Shown here piece after piece: positions 63,802 to 64,000 of a DNA stretch of 64,000 bases. Each line of letters begins with the position of its first letter. Position 1 is the stretch's first letter. The notes under the pieces were generated by a model that saw nothing but the letters and a program-made list of their open reading frames with translations, had not been told where the DNA came from and searched no databases. The position numbers were made by a program, and so were the translations under genes. The stretch is taken from assembly GCA_965212005.1 (NCBI GenBank), contig OZ243038.1:558001-622000 (forward strand), written 5' to 3'. Source of the DNA: G965212005 sp965212005 (lineage in GTDB: Bacteria > Pseudomonadota > Gammaproteobacteria > Porifericomitales > Porifericomitaceae).

Positions 63802-64000
63802 TTGAAGACTCGTACTACATTACCACTGATCGGAACGGCCCTGGTCTGTCTGTTTTTAAACGGCTTGACACATGCTCGACAAATTGAAGAGATTTTTGTG
63901 ACTGCGCAGAAGCGGGAAGAGAATTTGCAGGATACGCCTATCGCCATTACCACTTTCACCGAGGAGAATCTTGAGGGAAATCTGATCACTGACATATCAA
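63802..64000 (+). CDS. TonB-dependent receptor, N-terminal part (runs off the window)
   Basis: Starts at TTG 63802: (M)KTRTTLPLIGTALVCLF signal peptide, then the plug-domain start IEEIFVTAQKREENLQDTPIAITTF, which is highly typical of outer-membrane TonB receptors. 66 residues are visible before the edge. The upstream frame has a stop at 63775 and no ATG, so TTG is the best start. No IS-related break is seen in the visible part. Substrate unknown. Confidence 0.85.
   Translation, partial: MKTRTTLPLIGTALVCLFLNGLTHARQIEEIFVTAQKREENLQDTPIAITTFTEENLEGNLITDIS

Overview
The window is a GC-rich (well above 55% by eye), gene-dense bacterial chromosome segment, most likely from a gammaproteobacterium. 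The strongest evidence is gene order. A run asd-fimV-truA-trpF-trpB-trpA-accD-folC-dedD-purF (22.3-39.8 kb, minus strand) matches the known gammaproteobacterial order, with insertions and losses. A second block has divergent zapBA plus 6S RNA against ygfB(UPF0149)-pepP-ubiH-ubiI, also typical of the class. NtrBC, FimV, a BepA-type M48 protease, the dapC/dapD branch of lysine synthesis, ubiquinone hydroxylases and a TonB-dependent receptor fit the same group. I cannot name the genus.

Layout. 0-4.1 kb: miaA, mutL and a pyrophosphate-type phosphofructokinase preceded by a tiny, well-primed small ORF. 4.2-6.6 kb: M48 protease-TPR protein coupled to an isolated soxYZ pair, the carrier of sulfur oxidation. 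6.9-10.4 kb: ntrC, ntrB and a DUF4124 protein. 10.4-16 kb: accessory region with a CAP-domain autotransporter, a DegT-type aminotransferase, an IS3 transposase scrap and a uracil-DNA-glycosylase-like gene with no normal start codon. 16-20.5 kb: RND adaptor and pump. 20.6-22.2 kb: rnfD and rnfG alone. 22.3-39.8 kb: the conserved purF-asd block, in which cvpA is absent, a MATE transporter and a flavin reductase sit in its place, and an EcfT-like membrane gene lies between truA and fimV. 39.8-43.9 kb: DUF302 protein, inverse-autotransporter barrel, dapC, dapD. 44.1-48.7 kb: four-gene GldA/GldF/GldG-like ABC export system with a DUF4340 protein. 48.8-53.2 kb: glyQ, glyS, plsC-like, EVE protein. 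53.3-61.1 kb: 6S RNA, zapA, zapB, ygfB, pepP, ubiH, ubiI-like, glnS. 61.1-64 kb: a thiamine-pyrophosphate-riboswitch-like fold, hemB, rpiA, an IS30 transposase remnant and the start of a TonB-dependent receptor.

The genes are mostly housekeeping and are often translationally coupled (ATGA/GTGA/TAATG overlaps). Many coding regions start at GTG or TTG. No tRNA, rRNA operon, CRISPR array or intact mobile element was recognised. The least ordinary parts are the small ORF before the phosphofructokinase, the CAP autotransporter, the protease-SoxYZ unit, the split rnfDG pair, the riboswitch-like fold before hemB and the serial tandem duplications upstream of the EcfT-like gene.
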